A stretch of DNA of 64,000 nucleotides from Kaistia terrae (lineage in GTDB: Bacteria > Pseudomonadota > Alphaproteobacteria > Rhizobiales > Kaistiaceae): the NCBI RefSeq assembly GCF_026344005.1, contig NZ_JAPKNH010000001.1, positions 1,054,001-1,118,000 on the forward strand, read 5' to 3'. The first letter of the stretch is position 1. Each line of letters starts with the position of its first letter. Positions 59,296 through 64,000 of the stretch are shown piece by piece. The notes under the pieces were generated by a model. The model was not told the origin of the DNA. It did no database searches and was given only the letters and a program-made list of their open reading frames with translations. The translations under genes and the position numbers were made by a program.

Positions 59296-60246
59296 ATGAA
59301 GGTTTTACAGGTGGGCAGCGTTTCCATCGTCATTCCCACCTTGAACCGGCCAAGGGCTCTGCGACGCGCCGTCGAGAGTGCGCTTGCGCAGACCGATCTC
59401 GCCGATCTCGACATTGAAATCCTGGTGATCGACAACTCGTCTGATGGCAACGCCCGCGACCTGGTCGAAGCCATCGCGCCGGGCGCCAACCGGCCGGTCC
59501 GCTACGTCTCCGCCCCGGTGCCCGGCGTCGCGAATGCGCGCAATGCCGGCGTCAACGCCGCGCAGGGGCGCTGGGTCGCCTTTCTCGACGATGACGAGCA
59601 GGCATGCGAAACCTGGCTCAGCCGGCATGTCGAGACGGCCAGGCACAGCGGCGCCGACGCTGTCTTTGGTCCCGTGACGGCGCGTGCGGAGGATGGCCGG
59701 ACAATCGGCCCGCTCGCCCCGTATTTCTCGCGCCAGTTCGACCGGATCGATGGCGAGGACGTGACCGACCTCGCCCCGTATCTTGGCACCAACAATTCCA
59801 TGTTCGACCGAGTCCGTTGCCTGCAGGGCGAAGGCGGCCCGTTCGATACCAGCTTGAACGAGACCGGCGGCGAAGACACGCTGTTGCTCAAGCGCCTGGC
59901 CGAGGGCGGCAAGCGCTTTACCTGGTCGGCACAGGCAAGCGTGACGGAATGGGTGCCGGAGCGGCGGATGAGCTGGGCCTATGTCCGCAAGCGGAAATTC
60001 CTGAGCGGCCAGATCCGGGTGATGGTCCACCACAAGTTGCATCCGGCGCAATGGAGCCGCATCGCCTTCTGGATGTGTGTCGGGATGGCGCAGATCGTCC
60101 TGTACGGCATCGCCGCCATTGCGCTGCGGCCGTTCAGCAGGCTTCGGGCGCAGAAGGCCTCGGTGAAGGTCTTTGGTGGACTTGGCAAGGTGCTCTGGAT
60201 GCCGCGCTTCCGCCCTGCCCTCTACGGTTCTGGCCTGGTATCGTGA
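59296..60246 (+). CDS. Family 2 glycosyltransferase
   Basis: A 316-residue GT2 transferase with VSIVIPTLNRPRALRRAV, the metal site VAFLDDDEQ and GGEDTLLLKRLAEGG. A C-terminal hydrophobic helix (about residues 258-278) suggests membrane association. It is recognisably related to the GT2 encoded at 56690. The stop overlaps the GH44 gene (GTGA), so the transferase and glycosidase are co-translated. A 208-base region upstream should hold the divergent promoters facing the polymerase gene. Confidence 0.9.
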   Translation: MKVLQVGSVSIVIPTLNRPRALRRAVESALAQTDLADLDIEILVIDNSSDGNARDLVEAIAPGANRPVRYVSAPVPGVANARNAGVNAAQGRWVAFLDDDEQACETWLSRHVETARHSGADAVFGPVTARAEDGRTIGPLAPYFSRQFDRIDGEDVTDLAPYLGTNNSMFDRVRCLQGEGGPFDTSLNETGGEDTLLLKRLAEGGKRFTWSAQASVTEWVPERRMSWAYVRKRKFLSGQIRVMVHHKLHPAQWSRIAFWMCVGMAQIVLYGIAAIALRPFSRLRAQKASVKVFGGLGKVLWMPRFRPALYGSGLVS

Positions 60247-61892
60247 CGCAGAACGCACCGACGCGGCGTTTGGTGCTGGCGGGCGGATTGGCGGCCGGAC
60301 TCATCGGCGCCATGCCGCCGACGGTTGCGCGCGCCAATTCACGCTGGATGCTGCGGATCGCCGATGGCGGACCGGGAACCCCGATCAGCCCGCTGATCTA
60401 CGGTTCGAACGAGATCGGCACCATGGACGGCGGCGCGCCCTCGGCCGAACTCGACCAGGCGGCCGGCGTCACGGCGCGGCGCCTCGGCGGCAATCTGATG
60501 ACCAGCTATAACTGGGTCAACAACGCGGCGAATTCCGGCAAGGACTATCATCAGTTCAACGGCCCCTTCCTGCTCGAAGCGCTCGGGATCGCAGAGAGTG
60601 ACTGGCAAAAGCCGGGCCGGCTGATCGAGACGATGCACGAATCCTCGCTGGCGATGGGGGCGAAAAGCCTCGTCACCGTGCCGCTTGCCGGCTATGTCGC
60701 CGCCGATTTCGACGGCCCCGTGCCGGAGAATGCCAGCGCGCCCTCGCCGCGTTTCGTGCCGATCCGTTGGGAGCCCGGCGCGAAGGCGGGCGATCCGATC
60801 GATCGCCTTGTCGCCGACATCCCGCAACTCCTGGCTCGCCTGACCGCCCGCTTCGGAGGCGCCGACAGCGAGAAGGGCATTTATGCCTATGCGCTCGACA
60901 ACGAGCCCGGGCTCTGGCCGGAGACGCATCCGCGCATCGTGACCGGCAAACCGACGATCCGCGCCTTTCTCGAACGCTCGCTGGCGGCAGCGCGCGCGAT
61001 CAAGCGGGCCGATCCGGCAGCGCGCGTGTTTGGTCCCGTCAGTTGGGGCGCATCCGAGATGGTCAATTTCCAGGACGCACCGGACTGGAGCGATTATCGC
61101 CAGTTCGGCAGCTTCCTCGCCGCCTATCTCGACGCCTTCCGCCAGGCATCCGAGCGCGACGGCATCCGGCTGCTCGATGCGCTCGACGTCCATTGGTATC
61201 CCTACAGCAACCGGGGCAACCTGTTCCGCAGCGAGGATCCGGCGTTGGCAAAGGCCCTGCTTGACGCGCCGCGCTCGCTGACCGAGCCGGGTTTTCGCGA
61301 GGAGAGCTGGGTGGTTCGGGCGCTCGGCAACGCCGATAGCGACCGCGACGTCGGCTTGCCACTGCTGCCAAGCCTGCGCCGCATCGCTGATCATGGCTTT
61401 CCCGGAACAGCGATCGCCGTCACCGAATTCAACTATGGCGGCGCCGGGCAGATTGCCTCGGGACTGGCGCTGGCCGACGTACTCGGCCGCTTCGGCCAGC
61501 AGGGCGTCGCCTTTGCCAGCCATTGGGGCAGTCTCGATGGCTCGCTCGGCGCGGCCTACCGGCTGTTCCGGCTGCCGGACGCGAGCGGCCAGCGTTTTGG
61601 CCCTCGATCGCTCGGCGTCACCATCGAGGGCAATCCGGATCTCGTCGCTTATGCTGCCGCCAACGCGGATGGCCGGCCGGGCGTGCAACTGGTGGTGATC
61701 AACAAGTCGGAAGCTGCAGCGCTGGTCGATATCCGCTTCGAGACAGCCAGCGACCGGAAGTGCGCCTCCGTACTAGGCTTCGATGAGGCCAACCCAATGA
61801 CAGCGCCGCTGGCAGCGATGCCATTAGCGGCCGATGGTGGCTGGCAGCTGGAATTGCCCGCCCGTTCGGCGCGGCGCTACGCTTTTGGCTGA
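60243..61892 (+). CDS. Exported glycoside hydrolase family 44 protein (endoglucanase/xyloglucanase-like)
   Basis: A 549-residue hydrolase. A GTG at 60243 overlaps the GT2 stop and starts a Tat-like signal (TRRLVLAGGLAAGLIG, cleavage near VARAN). The catalytic region YALDNEPGLW gives the likely acid/base Glu221, and VTEFNYGG the likely nucleophile Glu395, as in GH44. A beta-sandwich C-terminus completes the protein. Upstream sequence open in the same frame is inside the GT2 gene and not coding. GH44 enzymes cut beta-1,4-glucans, so the polymer made here may contain a beta-glucan backbone that the enzyme trims or releases. Confidence 0.85.
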   Translation: MTQNAPTRRLVLAGGLAAGLIGAMPPTVARANSRWMLRIADGGPGTPISPLIYGSNEIGTMDGGAPSAELDQAAGVTARRLGGNLMTSYNWVNNAANSGKDYHQFNGPFLLEALGIAESDWQKPGRLIETMHESSLAMGAKSLVTVPLAGYVAADFDGPVPENASAPSPRFVPIRWEPGAKAGDPIDRLVADIPQLLARLTARFGGADSEKGIYAYALDNEPGLWPETHPRIVTGKPTIRAFLERSLAAARAIKRADPAARVFGPVSWGASEMVNFQDAPDWSDYRQFGSFLAAYLDAFRQASERDGIRLLDALDVHWYPYSNRGNLFRSEDPALAKALLDAPRSLTEPGFREESWVVRALGNADSDRDVGLPLLPSLRRIADHGFPGTAIAVTEFNYGGAGQIASGLALADVLGRFGQQGVAFASHWGSLDGSLGAAYRLFRLPDASGQRFGPRSLGVTIEGNPDLVAYAAANADGRPGVQLVVINKSEAAALVDIRFETASDRKCASVLGFDEANPMTAPLAAMPLAADGGWQLELPARSARRYAFG

Positions 61893-62956
61893 GGCGGCTG
61901 TTTGACGATCGTTCGCGCAAGGCCCTCGGCGAGGCCGGTGCGCGAAGCCAGGCCTAGAGCGGCGGCCGCATCGGTCCGGTAAATGGCCTTGCGGCCGAAG
62001 ATCGCCATTTCGGCGCGTGTCGGCGCCAGCGCCGCGCGGCGCGACACCGGCAGCCCCAGGCGATGCCCGATCTTGCTCAGGACGGCAACAAACTGTCGCA
62101 CAGCAAGGCCGAAACCGCCGAGCCGAGGCAGTTTTGGCGCGCCGATCCGCTGGGTGAGAGCGGCGAAATACGCGTTCCAGCTCGGCGTCTCGGGTCCAAC
62201 GAGCGTGAGAATTGTCACCCTGCCCCAACCGCTCGCATCACGGGTCAGGCGGAGCGATGCTTCCGCGACGACCGCGCCGATATCATCGACATGGACAAGC
62301 GCTGCCGGGCCATCGGCAGCGGGTCCGAAATCGGCCCACGCCCCGGCGACGATCCGCTCGGCCAGTTTGTCGGTCCAGAAGACGCTGCCCGTGCCATAGA
62401 CAATTCCCGGCCGCAGGATCAGCGCACGCCGGCCGGGATGCGCCGCATCGCTGGCCCAGGCACTCACCAGTGCCTCGCAGGCGAGCTTCGCCCTGGCATA
62501 GGTCCCGAGCGAGCCCACCGGCGGCATGGTTTCGTCGATCGCACCCGTCCGCTCGCCATAGACGGCGATCGAGCTGAAATAGATCAGCCGCTCGATGTTC
62601 GCATCGCTCATGGCGTCGAGCAGCGTCCGGCACTGCGCCACCATGGCCGCCTCGTCGCCATAGGCGGCATGAACGACCAGTTTCACATCCGCGACGGCGC
62701 CGCGCATCTGCGCCCGATCGTCGAGATCGCAAGGGATCGGCACGAGGCCCTCCGGCGAGTTCGTCGTGGAGGGCGACCGCCGCGTGCCGGCGCGCACGGC
62801 GAAAGCGCCTGCCGCCAGTCGGGCTGCGACGACCGATCCGATGAAGCCCGTAGCGCCGGTTACCAGGACGGGGCAGCGCGGTTTGACAAAAGCGGGCATG
62901 CGGTCGGGCTTTGGGGAAATAGGATCGGACATGATTTCAGGCATGGCTTCAGACAT
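61877..62956 (-). CDS. NAD-dependent epimerase/dehydratase (extended SDR)
   Basis: A 359-residue protein with the Rossmann motif VTGATGFIGSVVA, a serine in YFSSIAVYGE and the catalytic YARAK. Likely roles are nucleotide-sugar epimerisation or reduction for the polysaccharide cluster. The first 20 or so residues are unconserved, so the start could be at an internal ATG such as that of MPAFVKPRCP. It converges with GH44 by a 16-base overlap and lies four bases after the flippase gene, sharing its transcript. Confidence 0.86.
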   Translation of the reverse strand: MSEAMPEIMSDPISPKPDRMPAFVKPRCPVLVTGATGFIGSVVAARLAAGAFAVRAGTRRSPSTTNSPEGLVPIPCDLDDRAQMRGAVADVKLVVHAAYGDEAAMVAQCRTLLDAMSDANIERLIYFSSIAVYGERTGAIDETMPPVGSLGTYARAKLACEALVSAWASDAAHPGRRALILRPGIVYGTGSVFWTDKLAERIVAGAWADFGPAADGPAALVHVDDIGAVVAEASLRLTRDASGWGRVTILTLVGPETPSWNAYFAALTQRIGAPKLPRLGGFGLAVRQFVAVLSKIGHRLGLPVSRRAALAPTRAEMAIFGRKAIYRTDAAAALGLASRTGLAEGLARTIVKQPPQPKA

Positions 62957-62960
62957 GGGT

Positions 62961-64000
62961 TCAGGACTCCGCGGTCGTGGCCAGCCGGGAAGATGGCCGC
63001 AGGATCCCCAGCAGGGTCCGCAAGGTCGGACGAGCGAAGACGATCAGAAGCCCCACATAGCAGACAACGCCGATCGCCACCGAAAGGATCAGCGCCAGTG
63101 GACGGCTGATCTCGTCCATGGCGAACCCACTCGCGGCGACTACCACGCCCATGATGGAAGCGAGCCCATAGGCCGGCAGCAAAGCACGAAAGCGGTCGAT
63201 CCGCGACCAGGCGAGATGGCGGGCCGGCAGGCCAACCGCGAACAGCGCCTGGAAGCCATCGCCGACAAGCCGTGACAGGCCGACGCTGATTGGTCCGAGC
63301 GGGGTGGCCAGCACCAGCAGCGCCATCGTCGCGCCAAAACCCGACAAAGCGGCGATCAGACTGAATTCCGGCCGGGCGCTGGCCGACAGCGCCGTATAGA
63401 CGAGGCGCGCCGGCAGCAGGATGGCGGCGCCGATAGCGAGGCAGATAGCGATGGGAATCGCCGCGTCCCAGCCGGGTCCGGCGACGATCGGCAAAAGGAT
63501 CGGCGTCACGGCTGCCATGCCGATGAACAGCGGCGCGATGACGAAGGCGGCGTTGGCGACGACCGGCTCGAGGCGGTCACGCAGGCGGCGAGGATCGTCG
63601 CCGGCGCTCGCAAAATAAGAAAAGGCAAGGTTGTGCGAGGTGGCGATGATGGCGCCGCGGATCGGCTCGATCAGGCGCATCGCCATGTTCACATAGCCCA
63701 GAACCGTGATGCCATAGAGCGCGCCGACGAGATTGTTGAAGGCGAGATAGGTCAGATTGTCGGCCAGTCGATCGAAGAAGGAGATACGCGCGAACCGGCC
63801 GACATGGCCCAGATGCGTCCTCGACCAGCGGGGTAGAATGAGGAATCCGAGCCGCCATTGCAGCAGGATGGCGCGGGCCACGACCACCAGCAGGCGCTGG
63901 GCGATCAACGCCCAGATGCCACCGCCGCCAAAGGCGATCGCCAGCGCCAGCGCGATGCCGATCGCATGGCCGCCCAGAGTCGCGAACGCCACATCGTTGA
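62961..64000 (-). CDS. Polysaccharide flippase (Wzx/MOP superfamily), N-terminus beyond the window
   Basis: The last 345 or so residues of a polytopic membrane protein, with about ten hydrophobic segments visible. The phrase RFARISFFDRLADNLTYLAFNNLVGALYG and the following ANQ-type lipid-facing segments resemble RfbX/Wzx oligosaccharide translocases. The frame stays open through the right edge, and full-length members have about 480 residues, so the first 130 or so are missing. It would carry lipid-linked repeat units across the inner membrane to the polymerase encoded at 57708. Confidence 0.85.
   Translation of the reverse strand, partial: NDVAFATLGGHAIGIALALAIAFGGGGIWALIAQRLLVVVARAILLQWRLGFLILPRWSRTHLGHVGRFARISFFDRLADNLTYLAFNNLVGALYGITVLGYVNMAMRLIEPIRGAIIATSHNLAFSYFASAGDDPRRLRDRLEPVVANAAFVIAPLFIGMAAVTPILLPIVAGPGWDAAIPIAICLAIGAAILLPARLVYTALSASARPEFSLIAALSGFGATMALLVLATPLGPISVGLSRLVGDGFQALFAVGLPARHLAWSRIDRFRALLPAYGLASIMGVVVAASGFAMDEISRPLALILSVAIGVVCYVGLLIVFARPTLRTLLGILRPSSRLATTAES

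Noticed and set aside
59604-60242. The GH44 frame is open some 640 bases upstream
   Set aside because: That part overlaps the GT2 gene out of frame and lacks similarity. The signal peptide and GTGA overlap place the start at 60243.

Overview
This GC-rich window is chromosomal DNA from an alphaproteobacterium, most likely of the order Hyphomicrobiales (Rhizobiales). The supporting markers are a phosphatidylcholine synthase, a cytochrome-c urate oxidase of the PuuD type, a group III truncated haemoglobin, a MetG without zinc-knuckle cysteines, and the block rlpA - dacA-like - tmk - holB - metG - tatD - MBL hydrolase. The genus cannot be fixed from the sequence alone; a Kaistia-like organism is a guess.

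Layout. 1-2369: end of a sugar operon (pentulose/hexulose-phosphate epimerase, ROK kinase, DeoR regulator). 2366-8948: housekeeping and membrane genes (HspQ, a UbiH-type monooxygenase, a two-gene YeeE/YedE transporter, phosphatidylcholine synthase, TerC, an MFS transporter, a quinone oxidoreductase), followed by about 480 bases of dispersed palindromic repeats. 9431-25028: a purine catabolism locus. A divergent LysR gene faces uraH, xdhABC, a BMP-type nucleoside/purine ABC importer, puuD, uraD, an allantoate amidohydrolase-like gene and an M20 hydrolase. Together they would import purines and carry xanthine through urate, 5-hydroxyisourate and OHCU to allantoin and beyond. Allantoinase is not in the window. 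24959-26763: a type III polyketide synthase translationally coupled to an ICMT-like methyltransferase whose C-terminus runs into a repeat. 26798-29702: two tandem secreted TPR paralogues divergent from an ECF sigma/anti-sigma pair. 29829-33140: truncated haemoglobin, Old Yellow Enzyme, a 2H phosphodiesterase-like protein and a double CDGSH protein. 33451-40886: a siderophore island (SIP reductase, FecE/FecD/FecB-type ABC importer, TonB receptor, divergent AraC regulator).

40920-53849: a membrane-anchored protein of unknown function, a GH2 glycosidase, a YbhN-like membrane protein and the conserved tatD-metG-holB-tmk-dac-rlpA block. The dac-like protein has lost all three penicillin-binding catalytic motifs and is probably a pseudoenzyme. 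54165-64000: tRNA-Ser(UGA), a 361-base intergenic region packed with perfect inverted repeats, and an exopolysaccharide cluster. That cluster holds an oxidoreductase, a DUF6492-like protein, two GT2 transferases, an O-antigen ligase/polymerase, a Tat-exported GH44 glucanase, an epimerase and a flippase cut by the window end.

No CRISPR array, insertion sequence, rRNA or integrase was found. The least expected items are the inactivated carboxypeptidase, the inverted-repeat array ahead of the polysaccharide genes, the repeat-altered methyltransferase tail and the duplicated Gly-rich TPR pair beside an ECF sigma factor.
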